In this document: positions 49,606 to 61,500 of the stretch, piece after piece
Layout: every line of letters begins with the position of its first letter
Numbering within the stretch: the stretch's first letter is position 1
Assembly: GCA_031763025.1 (NCBI GenBank)
Contig: JASSKH010000016.1
Location: forward strand, 248,001 to 312,000
DNA: 64,000 nucleotides
Origin: Macrocystis pyrifera
Taxonomy: Eukaryota > Sar > Phaeophyceae > Laminariales > Laminariaceae
Reading direction: 5' to 3'
Notes under the pieces: model-generated
Seen by the model: the letters and a program-made list of their open reading frames with translations, nothing else
Database searches by the model: none
What the model was told of the DNA's origin: nothing
Translations under genes and position numbers: made by a program

Positions 49606-49710
49606 CTACGGGGGTCCATAGTAAATAGGACCAAATATTGTTGGCAAAAATAGGGAAATGTATAGGCATTTATGTTTACCAATAGGTCCTGTTAACTATG
49701 GACCCCGTAA
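49606..49710. mobile_element. Stowaway-like MITE, copy 4
   Basis: A 105-bp copy flanked by TA on both sides (49604-49605 and 49711-49712); the first base of the left end is C instead of T. Confidence 0.88.
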
Positions 49711-52526
49711 TACTACTAATAACTGAGATGGAAAAGAAAAAATGTAATTAATTGCAGTATGATGAGAAAATGTAGTGCAGCGCCAACGAGTGGCATTGGC
49801 CTCTGATTTCCCTAGATGTCTTGGGTATTTACAGTTGGATGGAGAGTTTTCGGAATACAGAATGCTGAAAATCTGATGAGCTTGTTTCTTGCGCCAGTTA
49901 CGTAGTGGATTCGTTTTTTTCAGCCAATGTAGTTGTTATAGACACAAAAAGCGGGCAAAACAGCTGTGCGCTCCTCATGATGATGAGCCTACAGTACCCA
50001 CCATCCAAGAGGAACAGGCAAAAAAAGGTTTTTTATCGCACGATGCAGCTTGGACTATATTATTGCTCAAATGCAAATGTGCCAACTCCAACAATTTTGC
50101 CCGAAAACTAAGGAAAAAAAGCACATTAAAATAAATCCCGGCTTTTCCCACACATCGTAGATTTTGGTGTTTGCCAGGCAGCACCCAAATATCTCGCGTT
50201 CTCCAACACGCCAACACGCCGGCTTGTTGTTACTAACAGCCGTGCCACAGGTTCGGGATCAAAGTCATTGGGGAGGCGGGGCGAGGCGGGAGGTTGTTCA
50301 CTTCAGCCAGAGGCACTCTTAACCCTAACGGCCCACATGCGCAAACACAACCACAACACACCCTCCCTCCCGCACCCAACCCTGCAAACCTTGACCATTC
50401 GCGGATTGATATGGATCAGCTCGGCTTTAACCAAACCGAAGTATTGCGACTTGCGCGTTTTCGATCAGCTATACGAGTAATAGTCTTTTTTTCATTAACA
50501 AGCTCAGCTGCCACTACTATTGGACCGTCAATCGCCGATCATTAATTTCGTTCAGATCGTTTTCAACTATTATTATAGAGCGCAACTCTGGTATTGATAA
50601 TAGAGGTTATTACCGAGTCGAGCCAACCACGGGGAGAGCAACGCAGCACCGAGCGTGACAACAGCACAGCAGTGTGTATGTAAGAACAAAAAAAATCCAA
50701 CCACGACAATTCGAAGATCTTTCAGCAAGTACCTTCCTGGAAGTCTATTGATGAGTGGGTTTTGGGGTATTTCAAAATTCCAAAAGTGCCTTACGTTATC
50801 CCCCTCGCGTGTATACCGACACCTCCATCTGTATTAGACCGGCGTGCCTGACCGCAACAACGTTCAGGCTATACATTGTATGAATATATGAACCAAATAC
50901 TCGTGTATAGTAGCCTCCGCGTGTGACACCCGGGAAATGACCCATACCCATCCCCTTGCCCGGTATAAACAGAGTTCGAGAGAGATATTTCGACATATAC
51001 AATTACTTCCGAGCACCATACACACTGGTAGTTGTTTGTGCAAAGCACCTCGCGCTGGTGATGCGATGATGAGTCAAACACAAATAACACACCAAAGCGT
51101 TTGCTAGCTGAGTGCTGAATATCAAGCGAGAAAGGAGTTGGATATTATATATACGATACTTGGATACGATATCGACAGAAAAAAAAAAAAAAATCGATAC
51201 GTGTACGACATTGATAGTCGACACAGATCATACGTCGTTTTTTTTTTCGTTCAGCATCAGCATCAAAACTACTAGGGTGCCACCGGGCGGAGGCCAAAAC
51301 GTGTTCCATACGATATATCTGAAGTTCGATATTTCGAAAATCCATCGAAACAATCGATATTTCGTACGATATCCAACACAAAATTTACTAATAGTGTACG
51401 CGGATGCCATCTCAACATGAACGATCATACTCTTCGGCCCTCCCCTGAGCGCGTGGCACCCCCTACATCCCCTACACATGCCTCCTCCGCCAGCCGACGA
51501 CACAGCATGCAACCAAAGCGAAGGAGACCAAAGTTAACAAAATAAAAAAATAAAAACTGTAACATCCGCCAAAAAGCTCTTGGCCCCACAGCTAACGAAA
51601 AACAAAAAACAACTCCAACATTCGCGAAACGCTCTTGGCTCCTTCTACATGCATACACCTTGGACACGCTGATAATAATACCGCTTCGACACAGGAATCG
51701 AAGTGGACCACGGTCACCAATATATAACAACAAGCCTAATAGCAGGATGGGGAGTTCTTCATTCAGCCTAGCCTGAGTCCAGACCAGTGAGCCTAGGCTC
51801 ACTCGAGTTCAGCCTCACTCGAGATCAGCCTCGTATCGACCCAAGTTAACTTCAGTTGAGCATCAACCTGAACCAGGCATATTCACCATTAGTCCGGACT
51901 AATATGCGCTTATTTCAGTCCAACATTCAGTCCAGATCAGGTTGCTTTGAGTTAGGTGCCATCGGCTCGAATCAGGCCCATTTCGGTCCACCACCAGTCC
52001 GACCTAATGTAGACTAATTTACTGTAGACTAATTTCGGCCCACATCAGTCCAAATCAAAAGCTAATTCGGGTGCCACGATGACTTCGCGCTACGTACAGT
52101 ACAATTATTAGGGGTAGTATGGTGGATTCAATTCGGTGCAGCGCCAGGCCGAACTTCTTTGTACTCATTTCGGTCCACCACCAATCAGTCCTAAGCAAAG
52201 AGAAAGACATTTGAGAACTGTGGGCACGAAGTGTCTTTCTGGCAATATGACCCCGGATGACGACCCGGACGACCAAAGATTTCCCACCAAGCACAAAATT
52301 CCGCACAGAAAAATCGACCTTGTAGGGAAAGTGCGGGCACCTATGTCTTTCTGCCAGGCTCCTTCGGTCCACCAGCAGTCCGAATCAAGCGCAAGAAGGC
52401 AGAGCAAGGCCCGGACAACAACCTCGCCCCCTTCGGCCCCCCCCCCCCCCCCGACCTAGACACACCCAACTGCCAGGCAAGTGTTCGAGGAGGGGGGGGG
52501 GGGGGAAAGGGGGATACCAGTCCTCG
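49711..52526. other. No gene recognised; repeats
   Basis: A diverged direct duplication of about 50 bp (aacatccgccaaaaagctcttgg / aacattcgcgaaacgctcttgg) lies at about 51558-51645. A degenerate array of cagtcc/tcggtccac-type units covers about 51775-52080 and partly recurs to 52400. Poly-C and poly-G runs lie at about 52440 and 52494. None of the frames has a domain. Confidence 0.45.
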
Positions 52527-55500
52527 TCACGTGGCGAGGTAGCTGGCCGCGGCTTCTACGTCGCCATTGGTGAACTGGAGCGCCTCGTTTGCTTCGGCCG
52601 CGCTGAAGCCCATGTCCTGCGCGATACCACGATAATCGTTTTGGGGTTTGAGATGGAGTCTATCAATCAAAAGTGACCAAATGAATAAATAAAAGACAGA
52701 CGGTTTGAGGGTATAGTCGCGCATGTACTAATGGAAGACACATCGGAAATTGTATTAAAACTGAAAAAAAGACAGCTGAGAGATGAGATCGAGGACTTGG
52801 TCGGTCGAAACTCCTATTGGCCAGCTGCGTACATTATGCCAGTACGATACTCCGATCCCGAGTACTGTGGCTTTAGAATGATCGTCGCGCATGTGGTAAT
52901 CAATGCAAGACACACACTGAAGGGATAAGGTTAACCGCCGGGAATGTTCATATCCTGCGGCGATACTCGGTGCGCACCCATACCGATACCCCGGGACCGA
53001 GTGGCATCTGGACGATGTACTGAGGCGCCCGTATCTATCCACCCAACCAGTGGAGGGTTCTCGCCTTGCTCCTTGCCTGCGTACAATACCCAAAAAAAAA
53101 AGCTGCAGCCCCGGCAGCGGGCAAACGTTTTTACAGTTGACAATAGCACTTCACTTGACACCTGGACGTGCCGAAGTAGGGACTTCATAATTAATACTTC
53201 ATACAGTAGGGGTCTCTATAGAGTGCCGGTTGCTGGCTATAGTGCCAATGAAATCGCTTGGCACAGATGAGATGAGATGAGATTAATTCACCAGTGCCAG
53301 TGTGGCAGGGCAGCGTGCGGAATGTCGAGGAGTGCCGGCTGCCGCTATTGATAGAGTGCCGGCCTTGTTAGCTCGCGCACATGATACCGCCACTGTAAAG
53401 GCACCACTACCGCTGTGCTTCATGGCATAAACACTCTACCCTACTGTACATGACACCGTGTGCTTTACTCTACACCAACTACTACTGTAGACTTAAATAG
53501 ATTTACATGGACCGGGCACTTGTACTATTACGGGGGTCCACAGTTAATAGGACCCATGGTATACATGAAAACCTATATATTTACCTATTTTTACCAACAA
53601 TATCTGGTCCTATATACTGTGGTCCCCCGTAATACGTAGTATGTTATTATTGTGTTTGCCATCCGAAAATGACCAGCAGGAGCTTCAACGCTGATCACTC
53701 ATGAACATTCCCCGAAATAAGAAATAAGAAATAAGCAGTTGTGTGTGATGCTGTGACGACACCTGATAAGTATCTGGCACGACTTAGCCTTCCCTCCCTA
53801 AAACAGTGTTTGTTACCTTGCCCGAGGGCAGCTTCAAGTAGTAACTTACGTAAGAGCTTATTTTACACAATTCCTAAAAACTACCGGGAGACCCAGCACG
53901 GTGTCCAAAGACACTGTTGCACAATTACGGGGGGCCATAGTAAATAGGACCAAATATTGTTAGTAAAAATATGGAAATATATGGGTGTTCGTGTGCACTG
54001 TAGGTCCTACTGACTATGGTCCCCCGTAATAGCATCCCATACCATACCACACCACCTCGTGTCATGTCTCGCTACACGGTGTCCCAAACCACACTTTACG
54101 GTTCGGAACCAAATCACACTGTCCCAAACCACACCATGCTGTTACAAAGCCACAGCACATATACTTCAGCATACGACTACTGTACTACGGTATGAGTCTG
54201 TACCTGGAGCTCCAACACACTGTCGTCGCTGGCCGCCATCAAAGGGACCGCCGCATCTCCCCCCCACGCATCGCTAGCGCCCCTGCCGCCTCCACCGGCA
54301 CCGCGTCCTTCTAACGCCGCCAGTCTCGCCAAGCGCGCTGTCTCTGGGTCGTGTTGCGTTTGGCTGTGCGGTGGGAAGAATGCAATGACCAGGCGGCGGC
54401 GACAAGACAATTTGATTAATTGTGAAAGAGAAACAATCAAAGTCGCCCGAAATGGTAAGGGTCGCCTAAAACCAACTCGCGAAAAACCAAAATCAAAGAG
54501 GTCAAGAAAAACAAAATTGTGCACGAAAACTGCGCAACAACCTGACCTTCGTTCACGCCGAATGCGTGGCTTGTTTCATCTGGAAGCGGGATGGGCGCGT
54601 TACCGCACATCGTTACATCGATCTCCGACTGAAAAAAGTGGAACAGACAGTCCTCATCAGGTCTAGCCTGCAGCATAGCCTAGCCTTGACCACAGCTTGA
54701 CCTAGCCTAGCCTAGCCTGTAGCTTGCCCTACTGTAGCTTACCCTAGCCAATAGCTTGGCCTAGTCTGGTCTTGCCTAGCCTACCTCACCCTCGCCTTGC
54801 CTTGCTTACCCTGGTATTGCCTTGCTTAGCCGAACCTTGCCTAGTCTTGCCTAGTCTCGCCTAGCTTGCAAGCCTAGTCTAGCCTAGCCGTACTACCCAT
54901 ACCTAGCCTTGCCTTGTCTAGCCTATTAGCCTAACCCAGCATAGCATAGCACAGCCTTGCCTCTAGACTTGCTTAGCATTGCCTAGCCTTGCCCTGCCGA
55001 GCCTAGCCTTGCTGGGCCTGTGCTCTTGCTTAGCCTAGCCCAGCTTGGCCTAGTGTCTTACCTAGCCTGGCCTTGTCAACCCATACCTAGCTTGGCCTTG
55101 CCTAGCCTACCCTCGTACGAGGTGGCCTACAGCCAAACCTAGCCTTGTCTAGCCAATACTTGCGTAACCTTGCCCAGCCTAGTCTAAAGCATGGTTTGGC
55201 CTGGCTTAGCCTATAGCCCTGTCTAGCCTTGCCTAGCCTCGTCTAGCCCAGGAACAGAAAAGCAAGCGAGGCAAGCACCTTCGTCCTGATTGTCTGCCGC
55301 CGCCCCCCCCGCCCAGGGTCTGCCCGGATCCCGTAAAAGAATCCTTGCCACCATTTCCCCCGCGGGTGCCTCCTTTCTTGATCACGTTGTTCGACCCGAA
55401 TCCTGACGTCCGTGGACAAAGCGAGAAAGTCAGATATAGAGAAAAGGAGAGAGACAATGAGCTAATGAGCTCGCGGGATCAAGACGGTTGACAGAGGTTG

Positions 55501-58500
55501 TAGGGGTAAGAATAGAGTACATAAAAAACCCTAACCCAAACGAAAACTACAGAAATATCGCAACCAATCTTACCGTAAGTAGAATAAGCGAATACAGCAC
55601 ATGCGCAAAACCCTAACCGTAACCCTGAAATAGCGACCAGCGACCAGCGACCAGCGACCAGCGACCAAGCAATGGTAAGTTTGGTGTTATCAGCCGCCTG
55701 CGGGACAAGCGTGAGGGTCCAGCAGTGCGGGTCATGTAGGATCGTGCTCATGTTGATGGCGTCCGTGCCGTCCGAGTCCTTGCATTCAACCATTCTAACT
55801 CAAACACCATGACAACCTCCGTTGCGACACAGCCGACGAAGACTGGTCGAGATGAGATGACCCTCCAAGGCGAGTTGGAAATAACTTTATCAACCTCTCG
55901 CTCAATGAAACGAATAACCAAACCGCTACTTACATTTACGCAGAGATTCGACCTTTTCCTATTGACAGTATAGCAAACGCCGTACAGTAAAAACCACCCC
56001 GTGGGGTGGCATACCCACATACATCTCCCACTCGCGCAGTGCCCGTTGCTGGAATGACCATTGATTTACTGATTATCGTCAATGTTTACATCTGAAGTCC
56101 AATCAATAAGAGGCCTGTAAAGGCGGACATCGTAACATCCTAAAAAAATATGGGAGGAAAAAGCCACCACAACGAGTATTGCAGCATCTACTACACTAAT
56201 GAAAGCTGTCTAAACCAGTCTAATGTTAGGGGGAACTGACTTGTCGGACGAATCGACAGGCTGCTCGTAAGCAGTTTTTTCTTTGTTTTTTTCGGTAAAT
56301 ACACAAGCAAGGCTGGTGAAACACTACCTCGCCGTAATCAAATGTATAAAATCAAAAATTGACCAAAAGAACATGCAAGGGGTGCAGGGAAGCCGAATCC
56401 CTGCCGCACGGTGGCAATCGAAGACCTTCTACAAATAAAAAAACAACGTGCCCCCACCCCCCAACCTCTCTGACCGCCCAGTCCAGCCAGTCTCAGCCCG
56501 CAAAAGGATGAGGTGTGCATACCTTCCTCAGAAAATCATACCTCGCCAACAGCGCGTCTAACCCCACCCCTAAGTCAGGATCACGAATGGACGGGACCCC
56601 CCCCCCCATGATTCTGATAAAAGTTGGGCAAAAGATAGGAGGAGCAAACACCTTTTGGAAACGTGACATGCAAGGTGAGCATTCAGACCCTACTACCGAC
56701 GCTAACCCCAACCCTGACCCTAAAGTCGTCAACAGCGCGCCCCGAAAGCAATCACCGGATTCGCCGCCGTCCTGCCCACCCTCGCTTTCTCCGGTTGCGC
56801 TCCCCCCCTCCCCCTGCCCTCCGCCGCCAAAAAATCTCGAAAACCCGCCCCCACCCCCGCCACCGCCGCCGCCTCCACTGCTTCCTTGGTTGGATGGGTG
56901 GTCTGCTGGGTTGTTGAGGGGGGTGACGAGAGCCTCGTCTCCTAGCGCCGCCCCGTTGATGATGTAGCCCTAAGGCCAGGGTTACATATAGTTGATGATG
57001 GTTGATGATATTATGTGGCGGGTCAGCACGATATAACAGGAAAGAACATGGCATGAAGCACGAAAAGCACGGCATGATATCGGAGCGTGAGATGGTAATA
57101 GAGCATGCATGACACCGTATGAGAGCATGCGATGATATCGTGAAATCGCATGAGATGATCGCATGGCATGACAGCATGAAGTGATACTACTGTAACAGGA
57201 GACATCACAGCAGAATGAATTAAGACCATGAGATAAGATCATGAGATAATATCATGAGATAACATCATGAGATAACAGGACAGCAAGGGGCATGACTCTA
57301 TGAAGATGCGACACAGCATAAGATGGCATATGAAATGACCAAATTAGGACCGTACAACACGGGGCTTGACAGACCAGGACGCAAAGAGGGAAGGACAGGA
57401 CAACTCAGGACAGCCGTTACGCACAACACCAAGCCGCGCGGTAGTCCACCTCAGTGTCCTCAGCGTCGGCATCGCCCTCTAAAGCACCCATAGCTCTACA
57501 TCTAGACTACTAATAGAACAGACCATACTATAAAAATACCAATCAGTAGGGCTTTGACTTGTTTTACTAGTAATAGACTTGCCTAGTTAATAGTTGGGTG
57601 ACGAGGTTAACCAACCAACTGACATTCCGTAGTCCAATAAAAACCCAAGTCCATGCATACAAACACCAGTCAGAGATAAAGACGCGGAGCTCCACCAGCC
57701 CGCCCCGTGTATCACGCAGCTTGCAAAGTTGAGTATCAACCGCTCAATCGGTCCAACTCACTGCTGACGCATTTGAGATCAATTAAAAATGCTATCACAG
57801 CAACCAACTGAAACACCTAGGCAAATATTGTCGGCGGCACAAGTAAGCCAACTCCCAGCCCTAGTACACAGACTAGCCTAAGCCCAAAGAAGGGCAACGA
57901 TCCGAGTCCTGCCCACGGGCTCACCGTTCTCCGGGTGAAGTTCGACAGGCATTCGGACTCCCAGCCGGCCAATCGGGACCTCGACGGCTTCAACCTGTCC
58001 AGCCGTCCCTGTCGTCACACAAACAAAAATGCCGCCGTCCAAGGTGGGGAAACCGCACAAAAATATCTAATTATATGCGCGTGTGCCACAAACATATTCT
58101 TCTATCGGATAACAGGTACCCAGGGAAAAAAAGAGAGGAAACGACACCACACGTCCGCGAGAAACGCCACCCACGGTGGGAAAGAAAAAAAAAACGTACT
58201 ACGTAATAAATACGAGTATGATGATGAACAAGATGATCTCTTAAAGTAACTCATTTCCTTAAAACCTAGTCCGTAGCGGAACAAAACAGACAAAAAAGGG
58301 TCCCGTCCGAGTAAAAACCTAAGATTATAGGCACGTACCAGGCGCTTCGCGTAGCGGGCGGTTTCACCCGCTGCGCTCGCTCAGAGGAAGAATTGAGCGA
58401 AACAGATGGTGCAAAAATGTAGGTGCAAACAGGCAACTTGCAAATGCCAACAACTCCATGCTGAACACAAAAAACCAAAGGGACCGCATGCATGCACGTA

Positions 58501-61500
58501 CTGTTGCACAGTAGTGCATACTTCTTTTGATATGTACGAAAGAGAGCACAGCACGGCAGCCCACCGCAAGGCCAATGAAAATCAAATGAACACGAAATTT
58601 GAACGAAAAAAAAAACAATCCCCGTCCCCTCTCGTGTAATAATTTCCTGCCTCATTGGAACACCTTGCACCGGTCGAAAGAATTAAAGAAAAAAAATCGA
58701 ACAGCAGACCTTCTCTCAGCCTCCTACGCTGCCCGCCCCTCTCGCGGCCACCTCGCCACCGATTCAGTCCGGGTAAAGCTTTCCTCCCTCTCTGCCCCAG
58801 TGAGCCCCGTCGCGCGCATCGCGTGAAGCCCGGTGCTCACCGTGGCCCTCGTTCGCCAGTTCGACAATGTTGGTGCTCAGACTGCGATGCTCTCTCTCTT
58901 AAATTGAGCTTGGTCGCAAAAGTAAGCACCGCTTGAATGTTCTTTAGCGGACCAAAACGACCCTTATAGACTCGTATACAATATACCGAACCCTACACCA
59001 GGAGGCCAGACAGAGTCCATTTATGCTTCCCTCATGTCTCGATGGAGACGCGACGCCTAGCCACGAAAACGGCGACCGCGCTCTTTCCAACCCCCCCTCT
59101 ACCCGCCATCGCCCGCTGACACCCGAGACGGCGACGGGCTCGCCCGGGGTGCGGTGCTCTGGTAGCACGCACGCAGACCAAACAAAAACAAAGAAAAAAG
59201 GAAAAAAGACTCTCGCCGGCAAGTAATAGTCGGAGGCGGTATCCAAGGGGGAGCTCTGAGATGCCAGGGATGTACCAACCGAGCATGTTTAGGAGAATTA
59301 TATCTACAAGTAAGTCTGGATACACTTCCGAAGCATATACGTGACAGATACCCAGGGTATGCGATGCGCAAAGCAGAGAAAACGACAGATGGAAAACAAA
59401 CAAAACTTGCATTAGCGTAGGCGTACCCCACTCCACAAGCGCACAACAGGTCCATGAAGCTTCTCCTCATCAAGCCCAACATCAAGGTCAGAAATAGAGG
59501 GTAGTACTTTCCAGGCATGTCCCAGGGGATGATGAAGAACCTGTTAACATTAAAAACCAAGATACGGGGAGCATTGTATGGGCATTAGCTATTCGTGTGG
59601 CTTGACCCCCCCCCGTGGTCAAACGAGTACGGCCATGCATGATATCGAGCACACGCTCCCCCCCGTGCCCCCGCGCCTTGACGAACTCACCACAAGCGAT
59701 GGCACCGGGGTTTACAACGATAGTACGCTTGGTTGGTCTAGCGCTCAACTACACTGCACGGCACCGCGCCATCACTAGAATATACTATACTAGTCTGGAG
59801 ACTATACGCTAGACTAGATCACAAGAGTAAACTCTAGACCACAATTCTCACCTCAACATATCATACACTACACCAGAAGACACTGCACTACACCACATGA
59901 CACCACACTACACTGTCCCTGGAAGCACATTACACTACACTATACAGTAACTGCTATAAACTACCAGGTACACTGTTCTACAAACAATGTTATCGCTGTA
60001 GACTGTACCGTACTACACGCCATACCACAACACACCACAACAGAACACACACCACACCATCTCACCTCCTGGGGGTATCCGGCGAAGCCATGCACTCGAT
60101 CGCTGTGAGAGAGATGATGAGGTTCCAAATCCCGGCAGACGAGAAAAAAAATGCCTCTCCCTGACCAATCAGCGGCCGACGACGTTCCAGCACACCCGTC
60201 AGCACACGACAAAGCAAAACATCTTGATGGCATCTCGACAACATGTTGACAACATCGTAGTCGTACCATCTTGCACTATTAATAGACGGTTACGGTTACG
60301 GTTACGGTTACGAGATACTCCAACTCAAAGAGGGCAAGCGCGCGCCGTCAAGTCAGCAATAGTCCCCCGTGAACTTAAACGCCAATAAATATAAATACAT
60401 CCTCCCAGTTTCGGCAAGTGTTGCTGTAGTCTGCTGTACCGTACCATACTTCTGTACCGTACAATACTGCAGAGCCGCTCTGAGCCATTGTGTCGCGTCT
60501 GGTATGGCGTCCCATAGTGCTGAGCCGTTCCATGCCACTACAGCAGTTGTATCGTACCCGTATCGGACGACACAGCCGTGCCGTACCATGTTAGCGTATC
60601 AAACTGCTGCCCCCTACCGTACAGTACTACCGTACCGTACAACACCCACACACCCTACCATACTGATGTCGTGCCTTACTATTATATAATACAGTACATT
60701 GCCGTGCGGTGCAATAATGCTGTTCCGTATTACACCATGCTTCCATACTGCGGTGTCATACCACACAATTTATTTGCAGGTAGCCAGGCAGTCCACCCCA
60801 CCCACCCACCTGTCCCAATTGCATGAGCATGAAGCACGAGACGATGAAGACCAAGTTTGTGAGCACGGTGAGGGTGGCCATCAGGGCCAAAAGTCCCGTG
60901 GAGCCTTACCAGATCGATCCAAGGGCAAAAACGCCACGGCAGCAGCAGGGAACCCACCGCCAAAATACAACGCAGCAGGAGCAGCACGAGCAACATCAGC
61001 CCTGGCGATTTCTAAATCTCGTTACAGATGCACACACCTTTCGACGAAAAACTACTACCATAATTAAAGTCAGAGTTGGGTCGTGTTTGCAGTGGTGGTA
61101 TACAAGCAGCGACGCCGAGCCTGGTGCGCGAAGACGGGCGAGTATACAGTAGATGATTCAAGAAGCAATTGCGAAACATCGCCATCACAAACCACGATAA
61201 CCATCGACGTCACCATATTCATCATCAGTACCACCACTATCGTCAACATCACATCACCACCTTAGGGTTAGCACTATCGACAACATCATGGCAGGCATCA
61301 ACGTCAGCAGCAGCAGCAGCAGCAGCAGAATCATCATCATCGCCATTATTACCACGACAATGGTAGTAAACATCATCACAATCATCATCACAGCAGTACT
61401 CATCATCCATGCATCGCCACCATCCTTGTGATCACAATGGTCAGCATCACCATCCCACAACCACCATGACCGTTATCATGAGCAGGACAATTATTATCAT

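Noticed and set aside
56752-57177. Arg-rich 141-codon minus-strand frame
   Set aside because: It is the +1 frame of the Gly-rich linker exon (56969-56756) of the rhomboid-UBA gene, whose own frame has balanced composition and proper splice sites.
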